Assembly (NCBI GenBank): GCA_030530825.1
Contig: JAUMUF010000001.1
Span: 62,001-126,000, forward strand
Direction of reading: 5' to 3'
DNA from: a bacterium
GTDB taxonomy: Bacteria; Patescibacteriota; Saccharimonadia; Saccharimonadales; Saccharimonadaceae
DNA length: 64,000 nucleotides
Below, piece by piece: positions 1 to 8,580 of the stretch. Within the stretch, counting starts at the first letter, position 1, and the number at the start of each line of letters is the position of its first letter. Both the position numbers and the translations under genes were made by a program. The notes below the pieces were generated by a model. It saw only the letters and a list, made by a program, of their open reading frames with translations. It made no database searches and had not been told where the DNA came from.

Positions 1-645
1 GCTGGGCTCCGCTCGATCTTGCGTCTTGACCCAGATGTGGTGATGGTCGGAGAAATTCGTGACGGCGAAACCGCCAATCTTGGCGTTCAGGCCGCACTTA
101 CCGGTCACCTTGTGTTCTCGACGCTTCACACCAACTCGGCGGCGGGAATTTTGCCTCGCCTCATTGATATGGGGATTGAGCCGTTTTTGATTGCTTCAAC
201 CGTTAACACTATCATCGGTCAGCGTCTTGTGAGAAGGGTGGCGCCACAGCGCAACACCTATCAGTCGAGTCCAATGGAAACGCAAAGTATTATGGAAACA
301 GTTGGTCATCTTCTACCTAAAACTCCAGAAGAAGTGGAAAAAGTTTCCGCAGACCTTGGGTATAAAAATCTGCCTCTCGCAGGTCAGGAGTCTTACACTT
401 TGGTCAAAGGTAGAGATACGCCTCAAACACCAAATGGCTATCTGGGGCGCGCTGGAATATATGAAGTCATGGATGTGAGTGAAAATATCAAGAACTTAAT
501 CATTAAACGCGCACCAGCTCATGAAGTTCAGAAGGTTGCTATGGCGGAAGGCATGATCACGATGCGCCAAGATGGTTATCTCAAAGCGCTAACTGGAATT
601 ACGACAATTGAAGAAGTTAATCGCGTCGCCTCGGACGTCGCATAA
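1..645 (+). CDS. pilB: Type IV pilus extension ATPase PilB, C-terminal part (gene begins before the window)
   Basis: The frame is open from base 1, so only about the last 214 residues are visible; the Walker A region lies outside. What is seen is the Walker B/His-box half of a GspE/PilB secretion ATPase: [14 protein letters not shown], then [14 protein letters not shown], then the [10 protein letters not shown] segment where PilB proteins normally carry a zinc-binding loop. In the family this hexameric cytoplasmic motor powers pilus assembly. pilT follows after 14 bases with a GGGAG ribosome site, and pilC and pilD come next, so this is the head of a pilus operon. PilB rather than PilT is chosen because a clear PilT is the next gene. 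Confidence 0.93.
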   Translation, partial: AGLRSILRLDPDVVMVGEIRDGETANLGVQAALTGHLVFSTLHTNSAAGILPRLIDMGIEPFLIASTVNTIIGQRLVRRVAPQRNTYQSSPMETQSIMETVGHLLPKTPEEVEKVSADLGYKNLPLAGQESYTLVKGRDTPQTPNGYLGRAGIYEVMDVSENIKNLIIKRAPAHEVQKVAMAEGMITMRQDGYLKALTGITTIEEVNRVASDVA

Positions 646-659
646 TAAAAGGGAGAAAT

Positions 660-1727
660 ATGAATCAAGAACTCAGAATCGAAATTTTGCTCGAAGAAAT
701 CGTTCGCAAGAATGCTAGCGATCTTCATCTTCAAGTGGGGCTGCCACCAATGATGCGCCTTGATGGTGCCTTGGTGCCGTTTTCTAACTATCCACCGCTT
801 AATCCGCAGGCGGTCGAAAAATTGGTTTTTGCGATTTTAGATGAAGACCAAAAGAAAATTTTGCTTAAAGATAAAGAGTTTGACTTCTCGTTTGCGTTTG
901 GTGATCTTGGTCGTTTCCGCGTTAACGCGTTTCATGAGCGGGGAAATATGGCCGCTTCTCTTCGACTAATCCCTAATAATATTAAATCTATTCACGAACT
1001 CGGAATGCCGCCAGTGGTTTCTTCCTTTGCTGAATTTCCGCGCGGTCTTGTTCTTGTAACTGGCCCAACGGGTAGCGGTAAGTCTACAACCCTTGCGGCT
1101 TTAGTTGATAAAATCAATAGCGAGAAGGCCAAACATATAATCACTATTGAAGATCCGATTGAATTTACGCACAAATCCAAGCGCTCGGCCATTGTCCAGC
1201 GTGAGGTTCATTATGATACCTATTCTTTTTCTGCGGCGCTAAGAAGTTCTCTTCGTCAAGATCCGGATGTGGTTTTAATTGGTGAGATGCGTGACCTTGA
1301 GACGATTTCTGCAGCGATTACAATCGCAGAAACTGGCCACTTGGTTTTCGGAACACTTCACACCAACTCGGCGGCACAATCTATTGATCGTATTATTGAC
1401 GTCTTTCCACCGCATCAGCAGCCTCAAGTTCGCTCACAGTTGGCTAATATCATCCAAGGAATTTGCGCCCAAAGGCTCGTCCCAGCAATTGGCGGTGGTC
1501 GAGTTGTGGCTGCGGAAGTTTTGGTCGCCAACCCGGCTGTTCGAAATATTATTCGAGAGGGTAAAACTCATCAGTTGGATGCGGTTATTCAGACTGGAGC
1601 AGATCAGGGTATGCAGACGATGGATAGGACTTTGGTGAAACTTGTTCAATCTGGTGTAATTACATACGATGATGCGCGAGAATATGCAGTTGATCTAATA
1701 GAATTTGAAAGATTAATGAGAGGTTAA
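660..1727 (+). CDS. pilT: Type IV pilus retraction ATPase PilT
   Basis: 355 residues, the normal PilT length. Visible motifs are Walker A GPTGSGKSTT (about 135-144), the Asp box EDPIEF (about 167), Walker B RQDPDVVLIGEMRD (about 199-212) and the His box TGHLVFGTLHTNSA. PilT disassembles the pilus and gives twitching motility or DNA uptake. The start follows GGGAG by 6 bases. The gene ends 1 base before pilC, so the two are probably translated together. A second PilT-like ATPase beside PilB suggests dynamic rather than purely adhesive pili (inference). Confidence 0.96.
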   Translation: MNQELRIEILLEEIVRKNASDLHLQVGLPPMMRLDGALVPFSNYPPLNPQAVEKLVFAILDEDQKKILLKDKEFDFSFAFGDLGRFRVNAFHERGNMAASLRLIPNNIKSIHELGMPPVVSSFAEFPRGLVLVTGPTGSGKSTTLAALVDKINSEKAKHIITIEDPIEFTHKSKRSAIVQREVHYDTYSFSAALRSSLRQDPDVVLIGEMRDLETISAAITIAETGHLVFGTLHTNSAAQSIDRIIDVFPPHQQPQVRSQLANIIQGICAQRLVPAIGGGRVVAAEVLVANPAVRNIIREGKTHQLDAVIQTGADQGMQTMDRTLVKLVQSGVITYDDAREYAVDLIEFERLMRG

Positions 1728-1728
1728 A

Positions 1729-2934
1729 ATGAAGAAATTTTCTTACGAAGCCAGAGATAAGGCTACTGGAAAAATCGAAAAGGCTGAGATCCAAGCAGAA
1801 ACAGAGATGGCGGCAGGACGATTGCTCCTTGAGCGCGGTCTTGTGCCTATTAAGGACCTGAAAGAAGCAGGTCAAGGCTCGACCTTAGAGAGACTTACCA
1901 CTCGAATTACTTCCAAAGACAAAATTGTCTTCACTCGTCAGTTTGCGACATTGATTGGTGCAGGTTTGCCTTTGGCTCAAGCGCTCCGAACTGTTGCAGA
2001 GCAGACAGAAAATAAAAAAATGCGTTCCGTGGTCGAAGAAATTACGGCTCGAGTTGAGGGTGGCTCGAGTTTGTCGGATTCATTTTCTAAGCATCCAGAG
2101 GTCTTTGACAAAGTATATCTAGCCTTGATTGCGGCGGGTGAACTTTCTGGAACGCTAGATGAATCTCTTCGCCGAATTGCTCTTCAGCAAGAAAAGGATG
2201 CCGCAATGATGTCTAAGATTCGCGGAGCGCTGACTTATCCGCTTATTGTTTTGGTGGTGATCGGTCTGGTGATGGGCTTCTTGATGTTTACAGTCGTGCC
2301 GCAGGTTGAGCAACTCTATAAAGACATGAAAAAAGAATTGCCATTTTTGACGCAAGTTATGGTTGGAACTGCTAATTTCTTGATGAGTTTCTGGTGGTTA
2401 ATCTTGATAATTATTATCGGGCTCGGTGTTCTATTTGCTAACTGGCTCAAGACGGATATGGGTATTCGATTTTCAGCTAAGTTTAAGTTAAATGTGCCGA
2501 TTTTTAATCCGCTCTTCAGAAAATTATATATGGCGCGATTTTGTAGGACTGGTCAATTGTTGCTTTCGACTGGAATTTCTATGGTTGATATGCTCGGGAT
2601 TACTTCTGATGCGGTCAATAATGTCGTGATTAAAGAAAGAATCGACGATGCTTCGAAAAAGGTTGCTGGCGGTAAAAACCTCTCTGATGCGCTCAAAGAC
2701 AAGGATTATATTTTGCCACTTGTGCCGCAAATGATTTCTATCGGTGAAAAATCTGGTAAAATTGATGAAATGATGGGTAAAACTGCGCAAGTTTATGAAG
2801 ATGAATTGGATGAGCAAATTAAGGCGATTTCGACGATGATTGAGCCTATTTTGATGGTGGTGATGGCGGTTATGGCCGGCGGTATGATTGGTGCGATTTT
2901 GTTCCCAATCTATAGTTTGGTTCAAGGAATTTAA
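1729..2934 (+). CDS. pilC: Type IV pilus inner-membrane platform protein PilC
   Basis: 401 residues with the two tandem GspF domains expected for PilC: one about 65-190 (FTRQFATLIGAGLPLAQALRT) and one about 265-395 (FCRTGQLLLSTGISMVDML). Three hydrophobic stretches lie near 165-190, 215-240 and 370-395. It anchors the PilB and PilT motors in the cytoplasmic membrane. It follows pilT by 1 base and is followed by pilD after 8 bases with AAGGAGAAA as the ribosome site, so the motor, platform and peptidase genes form one unit. Confidence 0.95.
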   Translation: MKKFSYEARDKATGKIEKAEIQAETEMAAGRLLLERGLVPIKDLKEAGQGSTLERLTTRITSKDKIVFTRQFATLIGAGLPLAQALRTVAEQTENKKMRSVVEEITARVEGGSSLSDSFSKHPEVFDKVYLALIAAGELSGTLDESLRRIALQQEKDAAMMSKIRGALTYPLIVLVVIGLVMGFLMFTVVPQVEQLYKDMKKELPFLTQVMVGTANFLMSFWWLILIIIIGLGVLFANWLKTDMGIRFSAKFKLNVPIFNPLFRKLYMARFCRTGQLLLSTGISMVDMLGITSDAVNNVVIKERIDDASKKVAGGKNLSDALKDKDYILPLVPQMISIGEKSGKIDEMMGKTAQVYEDELDEQIKAISTMIEPILMVVMAVMAGGMIGAILFPIYSLVQGI

Positions 2935-2942
2935 GGAGAAAA

Positions 2943-3815
2943 ATGGAGATTTTGGCGATTGTATTGGCTGGAATTTTTGGCGCAATTTGGGGGAGTTTTT
3001 CTGTTGCGCAAGTTTGGCGATTGCGTGCCGGCCAACTTTCTTCAATAAAAAAGTCTGATCCAGATTTTAATAAAAATGAATTTTTGAGATTAAAAAAACT
3101 GACTCAAAAATCATTCAAAAACGATCGCTCGCAGTGTCTAAATTGCGGGTATCAACTTAAGATCTGGGATCTGGTTCCGATTTTCTCGTGGGCCTTTTTG
3201 CGCGGAAGGTGCAGAAATTGCCGCACCAAAATTGGCTGGCTTGAATTTTTAGCAGAAATTTTCACTGCGCTGGCTTTTGCTATTTTGGTCTTTTCTGGAA
3301 TATCAAAGGGCTGGAATTTTGGCGTTATCTTCGCGCTAATTTTAGCGATATTGCCACTAGTAATACTATTCATTTATGATGCTAAATGGTCGCTCCTGCC
3401 AAGTAAGCTATTGTGGGTTTTTCTAATTTTGAGCGGTGTTTTCTTCTTGGTTTCTAATTTCTCGGGATTAGCTTCGATTGGCATTTGGTTTAACCTAGTA
3501 GTTTCTGTTGTTGCTTTCCCGATTATATATTGGGCGCTCGCAACATTTTCGAAAGAGAAGTTGGTTGGCGGTGGCGATTGGGTTTTGGCGTTAGGACTGG
3601 TGATGTTGCTGCCGAATGCACCAATAAATGGTGTCTTGATGATGTTCGCGTCCAATATGATTGCGTTAATTTTGGCTATCTCTATGGCGATTCTGAAGAA
3701 GACTTCGCTAAAGAAAGGCGCGCAAATTCCTTTTGGCCCATCGATGATTTTAGCGTGGTTTATTTTGTTTATATTTTGGAATAATTTAGAGGCAATTTTT
3801 AGATTTTTGATGTAA
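2943..3815 (+). CDS. pilD: Prepilin peptidase PilD (type 4 leader peptidase)
   Basis: 290 residues, multi-membrane-spanning. The N-terminal cytoplasmic loop has the four-cysteine motif CLNCG (about 65) and CRNC (about 90) found in bifunctional prepilin peptidases. The two catalytic aspartates are in IYDAKWSLLP (about 142) and in the GxGD-like motif GGGDW (about 209-213). PilD cuts the short prepilin leader before F/D-T-I-I-E and in many bacteria also N-methylates the new N-terminus. Its substrates are the prepilins encoded immediately downstream. The start follows AAGGAG. Confidence 0.95.
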   Translation: MEILAIVLAGIFGAIWGSFSVAQVWRLRAGQLSSIKKSDPDFNKNEFLRLKKLTQKSFKNDRSQCLNCGYQLKIWDLVPIFSWAFLRGRCRNCRTKIGWLEFLAEIFTALAFAILVFSGISKGWNFGVIFALILAILPLVILFIYDAKWSLLPSKLLWVFLILSGVFFLVSNFSGLASIGIWFNLVVSVVAFPIIYWALATFSKEKLVGGGDWVLALGLVMLLPNAPINGVLMMFASNMIALILAISMAILKKTSLKKGAQIPFGPSMILAWFILFIFWNNLEAIFRFLM

Positions 3816-3844
3816 AAATAAAAGGCTTATGGTATAATTGAATT

Positions 3845-4831
3845 ATGAAAGATGGGCAAATGAAACGGGCTTTTACAATTATAGAGGTGGTACTTGTGTT
3901 ATCGATTTCTTCGCTTTTTGCCGTCGGTATGATGGTGGGGTGGAATATCAACATTGAGCGACAGAGGTATAATGATACGGTTAATACGCTTAAATCTGAT
4001 ATCCAAGGTATCTTTAATGAAGTAGAGAATCCGACTAATAGTAGGGGTGACATATCTTGTTTAGATAATGGTGAAAATGTAGGTCTTCGGACTACTGGTA
4101 GTTTGTCTTCGAGGGGAACTTCTCGCTGTATACTTCTTGGTAAGCTCGTCATTTTTGGGGACGGTACTTCCGGTAGTATTGGAGGAAGCCCATTGGGTCA
4201 ATACTCACAGGACATTATTAATGTTGTTGACGTTGTTGGTTTAGACATAGATTCGTCTAACGCATGTGGCGGACCGTGTAACAACCATATAGATGCTCTT
4301 AGGGCTACCAAGTTTGTTTTTGATTATGGGGCTGAGCGGGTTTCGAACCCTAAGGTTATTAACCTTCAGTGGTCTGGCACCTATAAGCTGATAACCGACA
4401 ACAGAGACACGGGTGGTGGTAACCGTTTATTTAGATCTTCAAATGACTGGCAGGGTTTTGGTCAAAATTCTACTGGGTCGGTTGCTAATATTCTAATCTT
4501 AAGATCACCTATCGACAATACAGTTATTTCTTTTGCTTTGCCGGGAAATACTATAACCGAAAGCTTCCTCGACAATACATCTAGAGTATCCATTATACGT
4601 CGACTTGTCCTTGACCATAACTTAACTCTTAACGTCTCGCGAAAATTTGATGTATGTGTTAGGAATTCTGGAGCTTCAAGGTTTGTAGCTGGGGAGGCAA
4701 TATTTGGTAGGAATAAAGTTATTAGGATAGGCGGATCTGCTGCGGCTGTCGAGATTGCACCTTTGGATGGACCGGGATCAGTTTCTTGTGGAAATGGTAT
4801 AGGATTCGATGATGTTAGCAGGGAGGGTTGA
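3845..4831 (+). CDS. Prepilin-like protein (class III signal, Ala at -1)
   Basis: 328 residues. A short leader ends KRA and is followed by FTIIEVVLVLSISSLFAVGMM, the hallmark of a type IV prepilin with Glu at +5; the residue before the cut is Ala instead of the usual Gly. The remainder is a long Gly/Ser/Asn-rich domain of unknown fold with several Cys, suggesting a minor or adhesive pilin. The ATG at 3845 is chosen over the one at 3860 because an extended -10 TGGTATAAT ends exactly 6 bases before it and no SD is visible, so the mRNA is probably leaderless. The gene stops with TGA, showing TGA is a real stop here. Confidence 0.85.
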   Translation: MKDGQMKRAFTIIEVVLVLSISSLFAVGMMVGWNINIERQRYNDTVNTLKSDIQGIFNEVENPTNSRGDISCLDNGENVGLRTTGSLSSRGTSRCILLGKLVIFGDGTSGSIGGSPLGQYSQDIINVVDVVGLDIDSSNACGGPCNNHIDALRATKFVFDYGAERVSNPKVINLQWSGTYKLITDNRDTGGGNRLFRSSNDWQGFGQNSTGSVANILILRSPIDNTVISFALPGNTITESFLDNTSRVSIIRRLVLDHNLTLNVSRKFDVCVRNSGASRFVAGEAIFGRNKVIRIGGSAAAVEIAPLDGPGSVSCGNGIGFDDVSREG

Positions 4832-4838
4832 ATATTGT

Positions 4839-5420
4839 ATGAAAAAAGGTGATACTATTATTGAGGTGATTTTGGCATTTTCAGTGTTTTCTGCCGCGAT
4901 GATGGGTGGACTTTGGCTTATGAATAATGCTATGGCTCGCGCTCAAGCATCCCTACAGCTAACAATGGCACGCAATGCTATGGATGGGCAAGCGGAAAGT
5001 TTACGATATCTCAACTCTCTAAATCTTGCTAGGCAGTCTGTTGGCGTCTCTTTGCCTGAATGGTCTAATATACCCATAAGGAGTACTCCTTCAGCACTTA
5101 ACTTTTGTCCGCAGAATATTAGTGAGATTAATGGTTTTGTTGTCAATATGGCAAATATGACTATATTGAGAAATACTGCGGGCAACAACAATAGACTCCG
5201 TCCCGCGGACACATATCCGAGGCTAGAATATAATGTAGCCGACACTAATGATATATCTGGTGGCGACATTGTTGGTTCTCGAGGTTTATGGATAGAAGCT
5301 GTACGAGCTAATAACTCAGATAATTTTATAGATTTTCATATTAGAGCTTGTTGGAACGCACCAGGCCAGAACGCACCAACTACTTTAGGTACAATTGTGA
5401 GGTTATATAATGCAAACTAA
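4839..5420 (+). CDS. Prepilin-like minor pilin (PilV-type)
   Basis: 193 residues from the ATG at 4839; an upstream in-frame ATG at 4809 lies inside the previous gene and would bury the leader. The leader MKKG is followed by DTIIEVILAFSVFSAAMMGG, a prepilin helix with Glu+5 but Asp at position 1. The C-terminal part is predicted extracellular with no family I recognise. GGGAGGG lies about 11 bases upstream as ribosome site. It overlaps the next prepilin gene by 11 bases, so the three prepilins are one transcript. Confidence 0.83.
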   Translation: MKKGDTIIEVILAFSVFSAAMMGGLWLMNNAMARAQASLQLTMARNAMDGQAESLRYLNSLNLARQSVGVSLPEWSNIPIRSTPSALNFCPQNISEINGFVVNMANMTILRNTAGNNNRLRPADTYPRLEYNVADTNDISGGDIVGSRGLWIEAVRANNSDNFIDFHIRACWNAPGQNAPTTLGTIVRLYNAN

Positions 5421-6096
5421 AAAAGGTTTTACTATAATAGAACTGATGCTCGCTATGACAATGGTTTCTATGCTAATGCTTGCCATTGCAATGATGGTTA
5501 TGCAGATGATGTCTATTATGACCAAGGGGAATACTTTTAGGGAACTAAACTCTGCTGGTAGAACTATAAATGATGACTTTACGCGCACTTTTAACTCTTT
5601 GAACAATATAGATGGCTGGAACGGCGGAGCATCTGATAATATCGAGTCTTCTAATTCGGTATATGTAAATACTAATACTTGGGGCGCTTTTTGTACGGGA
5701 AAAGATAGTTATATCTGGAATAGACGAGATGGTGATGTTGTGAGATATAGTGACTCAAGTGATAGGGTAAAACTTATAAGAATATCTGATCCTGCAAAGA
5801 TCTATTGCCGACCAGCTTCAACTGGTGGAGCTATGTCGCATCTTGAGAGTGTCAATAGAAATGATGCCAAGGAGTTGATTGGACAAGGTGAAGTTGATCT
5901 ACGCGTATACGATATTATGTTCTCGAGATTAGCACAAGATAATCTATCTAACCAGAGTATAATTAAGATTTCTTATGTTTTAAGAACAGCACACGACGGA
6001 GAGATTAACCAGCCTAACTGCAACCCTGCCAACCAGCTACGAGACTACTGTGCGATAAATAAATTCGAATTAGTTGTACGTACGCTCGGAAGATAA
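5410..6096 (+). CDS. Prepilin-like minor pilin (PilW-type)
   Basis: 228 residues. Leader MQTKKG followed by FTIIELMLAMTMVSMLMLAIAMMV, a canonical PilD substrate, with an unusually Met-rich helix. The C-terminal region carries several Cys and is predicted to sit outside the cell. The start overlaps the end of the previous prepilin gene by 11 bases. It is the last gene of the pilus cluster, followed by a bidirectional terminator shared with the convergent recombinase gene. Confidence 0.85.
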   Translation: MQTKKGFTIIELMLAMTMVSMLMLAIAMMVMQMMSIMTKGNTFRELNSAGRTINDDFTRTFNSLNNIDGWNGGASDNIESSNSVYVNTNTWGAFCTGKDSYIWNRRDGDVVRYSDSSDRVKLIRISDPAKIYCRPASTGGAMSHLESVNRNDAKELIGQGEVDLRVYDIMFSRLAQDNLSNQSIIKISYVLRTAHDGEINQPNCNPANQLRDYCAINKFELVVRTLGR

Positions 6097-6097
6097 A

Positions 6098-6130
6098 AAT
6101 AAAACTCTCGAGAATATCGGGAGTTTTATT
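6098..6130. terminator. Bidirectional terminator between the prepilin and recombinase genes
   Basis: The inverted repeat AATAAAACTCTCG / CGGGAGTTTTATT surrounds a 7-base loop. It gives A and T tracts on both sides and can stop transcription from either direction. It overlaps the last codon of the recombinase gene. Confidence 0.8.
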
Positions 6131-7043
6131 CTGTCTCTGAGTGAAATTTTTCGTGGATTTCTTTAAGGTGTTGATCTGTGATGTGAGTATAAATCTGGGT
6201 GGTTGCGATGTTGGCGTGACCCAGCATTCCCTGAACTGATCGCAAATCCGCACCGTTAATCAATAGATCCGTTGCAAAAGAGTGGCGCATCGTGTGTGGC
6301 GAGACTTTTTTGGTTATTCCTGCGAGGCGAGAGTATTTTTCGATCAGGCGCTGGACAGTTCGCGCGGTGATTCTACGGTAATTTCCATCAGTTGAAGGTT
6401 TTTTGTGGCGCTTCGAATAAGAGATAAAAAGCGGAACCAAGCTATCATTGCGTTTTTCGAGATAGTTGTCGATGTGGTCGGCGGCGGATTTAGAAATGAA
6501 AATCGGGCGATCCTTGGAGCCTTTTCCTCGCACCATAAATTCTCGGCGAGAAGTGTTGATATGATCTCGATTAAGATTTACGAGTTCCGAAACACGCAGA
6601 CCACTTGAAAACAAAAGCTCGATAATTGCTCTGTCTCGAAAATCACTTTCAGTTTCTAACGGAATGGCCTCAATAAGCCGAGTGACTTCTTCATAGTGAA
6701 GAAAAGAAACCTGAGGCTTGATAACTTTAGGCAATTCAATTTTGCTAGGCTCGAGGCTTTTGATATCGCGGCGCGCAAGATATGTAAGAAATCTTCGAAG
6801 TGCGATAAGATGATATGCTTGCGTAGATCGACTGAGAGTTTTACCTTCGAAATTCTCGTAGCGGTTGAGCCAAAGGCGATACTTGCGGACAAGGTCGCTG
6901 GTGATTTTTTCGACAGGAATATCATCGGCAAACTCAGCAAAGCGCTCGATGTAAAGACGGTAATTTTCGATCGTTTTAAGCGAGCGTCCGCTTTCTACCT
7001 CGAGACTTTCCAGAAATTCTTCCATTAATTCTGAGAGATACAT
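6126..7043 (-). CDS. xerC: Tyrosine recombinase, XerC/XerD family
   Basis: 305 residues from the ATG at 7043, which overlaps the stop of the upstream gene as TAATG; a longer in-frame start at 7097 would lie inside that gene. An N-terminal SAM-like core-binding domain (about 5-90) precedes the catalytic domain. Active-site residues are visible: Arg in SGLRVSELVNL, Lys in GKGSKDRP, His and Arg in PHTMRHSFAT, His in GHANIATTQ and Tyr in QIYTH. In bacteria this family resolves chromosome dimers at dif. I cannot tell XerC from XerD or from the single-recombinase XerH type, and no phage or integron genes lie nearby. Confidence 0.9.
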   Translation of the reverse strand: MYLSELMEEFLESLEVESGRSLKTIENYRLYIERFAEFADDIPVEKITSDLVRKYRLWLNRYENFEGKTLSRSTQAYHLIALRRFLTYLARRDIKSLEPSKIELPKVIKPQVSFLHYEEVTRLIEAIPLETESDFRDRAIIELLFSSGLRVSELVNLNRDHINTSRREFMVRGKGSKDRPIFISKSAADHIDNYLEKRNDSLVPLFISYSKRHKKPSTDGNYRRITARTVQRLIEKYSRLAGITKKVSPHTMRHSFATDLLINGADLRSVQGMLGHANIATTQIYTHITDQHLKEIHEKFHSETE

Positions 7044-7336
7044 TATTTTTTTGAATTTAATCCTTTGTAAATTGCCCAAATAATAACACCAATGCATACA
7101 AAAATTAAAATATCGAGAAGTCCGAATCCAAAAATTTGAACAGAATCAAGAAGATTCGACGTGTTGTAGAGTGCTTGACGTCGAGAAACCGCTCGATCGA
7201 TCCCTTGGGGGTCGGTGACGAGTGCGAAAAATTTGAAAAGCGCGAGAAATCCTAAAATACCTGTTGAATTTTCGACAATTTTGCCATATTTTTCGCCTAA
7301 TTTATTTTTTAGAAATAGAGAAAATTTATCAATCAT
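7043..7336 (-). CDS. Small membrane protein of unknown function
   Basis: 97 residues with a probable hydrophobic segment near 28-42 and a clear C-terminal membrane span near 68-90 (FGFGLLDILIFVCIGVIIWAIY). No family recognised. A TATAAT hexamer (minus strand, 7348-7343) ends exactly 6 bases before the ATG and there is no SD, so the mRNA should be leaderless. Its stop overlaps the recombinase start as TAATG, so it is the first gene of that two-gene operon. Confidence 0.7.
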   Translation of the reverse strand: MIDKFSLFLKNKLGEKYGKIVENSTGILGFLALFKFFALVTDPQGIDRAVSRRQALYNTSNLLDSVQIFGFGLLDILIFVCIGVIIWAIYKGLNSKK

Positions 7337-7400
7337 GGTTTTATTATACCAAATTTTGCGATTTCGTGCTATAATTTAAGCATAAAAGTAAAGGAGATTT

Positions 7401-7910
7401 ATGTCGAAGGAGCATATTCAGCGGACGCTAATTTTGTTTAAGCCTGATGCGGTTCAGCGCGGAATTGTGGGTGAAATTTTGACTCGATTTGAGAGAGTGG
7501 GGCTTAAAATTATTGGCACTAAGATGATTTTTCCAGATAAGAATCACTACCATAAGCACTACGAAGAAATTGGTAAAATGATCACGCGTCGCGGAGAGAA
7601 GGCGTTTGATATGACGCTTGAATTTATGACGCAAGGGCCGGTGATTGCGATGGTTTTTGAAGGTGTCGAAGCGGTTGAACTCGTCAGAAAGTTGGTTGGC
7701 GGAACTGAGCCAAAATCTGCTATGCCGGGAACTATTAGAGGTGATTATTCGCATATGAGTTTTGGCTATGCAGACACTGCGGGCAAGGGTGTGCCAAATT
7801 TGATCCACGCTTCTGGTTGTATTGAAGAGGCTGAAGCCGAAATTGCTCATTGGTTCAAAGATGGTGAACTATACGATTATACGCGCGCGAGTGAGAAATT
7901 TTTGAGATAG
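7401..7910 (+). CDS. ndk: Nucleoside diphosphate kinase
   Basis: 169 residues, longer than the usual 140-150 because of an insert near 55-75. RTLILFKPDAVQRG opens the fold and the phosphorylated histidine is His136 in NLIHASG; the consensus is NxxHgSD, so the last Asp is Gly here. The enzyme equilibrates nucleoside tri- and diphosphates, which fits an organism that depends on salvage. An extended -10 (TGCTATAAT, hexamer 7370-7375) precedes AAAGGAG and the ATG. It is monocistronic, with a terminator directly after. Confidence 0.95.
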   Translation: MSKEHIQRTLILFKPDAVQRGIVGEILTRFERVGLKIIGTKMIFPDKNHYHKHYEEIGKMITRRGEKAFDMTLEFMTQGPVIAMVFEGVEAVELVRKLVGGTEPKSAMPGTIRGDYSHMSFGYADTAGKGVPNLIHASGCIEEAEAEIAHWFKDGELYDYTRASEKFLR

Positions 7911-7924
7911 GATTTGCTACGGGA

Positions 7925-7955
7925 TTCGCCCATAAATACGGGCGATTTTCTTCAC
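7925..7955 (+). terminator. Terminator after ndk
   Basis: Short stem CGCCC (7927-7931) / GGGCG (7940-7944) followed by ATTTTCTT. Confidence 0.65.
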
Positions 7956-7987
7956 ATTTTGGCGAAAATTTGATATAATTATCTTAT

Positions 7988-8064
7988 GCCTCAGTAGCTC
8001 AATTGGATAGAGCGGCTCCGTCCTAAGGAGAAGGTTATAGGTTCGATTCCTGTCTGGGGTACCA
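7988..8064 (+). tRNA. tRNA-Arg (anticodon CCT)
   Basis: Full cloverleaf. Acceptor GCCTCAG pairs with CTGGGGT, D arm GCTC/GAGC, anticodon loop GTCCTAA with CCT at 34-36, T arm ATAGG-TTCGATT-CCTGT. The 3' CCA is encoded. It reads AGG codons. The PH-domain gene starts 7 bases downstream and is probably on the same transcript. Confidence 0.96.
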
Positions 8065-8070
8065 TTTTTT

Positions 8071-8580
8071 ATGAAAGCAACAACTGATAAACAACTTTTC
8101 GAAGGCCAAAGAGATGGAGAAGAACTTCTCTTTATTTTTCGAAAGCATATAATTTCGATGCGAAAGGGCTTTTATTTGTTTTTTTGTATTTTTGCCATTT
8201 CTTGCTTGCCGACTTTTATTCTGCTTGAGATGTGGGCACTCTGGATTGCTCTGGGCGGATTTTTGCTAGGACTTTTAATCTTCGGCTATCATTTTATGAA
8301 GTGGTATTTCTCTATTTGGATTGTGTCTGATCAGAGAATACGACAGATTTCTCAAAAAGGCATGTTCTCGCGAGAAGTTATGGACTTGCCGATTTCTAAA
8401 ATCCAGAGTGTTAACTATAAAGTTGGTGGATTTTTTGCGGAGATTTTTCACTTTGGAGTTTTGAATATTTTGACAATTGTGGGTGATCTGACTATCGAAA
8501 ATGTAGATCATCCAGCGGAAATTTACAATAAAATTCAAGACATTTTGGGAGAGGTAAAACAGGAGGATTATGGAGTTTAA
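8071..8580 (+). CDS. PH-domain (bPH2/YdbS-like) membrane protein
   Basis: 169 residues. Two adjacent membrane spans (about 32-50 and 54-74) are followed by a cytoplasmic bPH2-type region with the typical IVSDQRIRQISQKGMFSREVMDLPISKIQSV pattern seen in YdbS-like proteins, interrupted here only in reading. Function in this family is poorly known. It begins 7 bases after the encoded CCA of tRNA-Arg, with no SD between, and overlaps the next gene by 11 bases. That next gene is a membrane-anchored foldase, so an envelope role is plausible. Confidence 0.75.
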   Translation: MKATTDKQLFEGQRDGEELLFIFRKHIISMRKGFYLFFCIFAISCLPTFILLEMWALWIALGGFLLGLLIFGYHFMKWYFSIWIVSDQRIRQISQKGMFSREVMDLPISKIQSVNYKVGGFFAEIFHFGVLNILTIVGDLTIENVDHPAEIYNKIQDILGEVKQEDYGV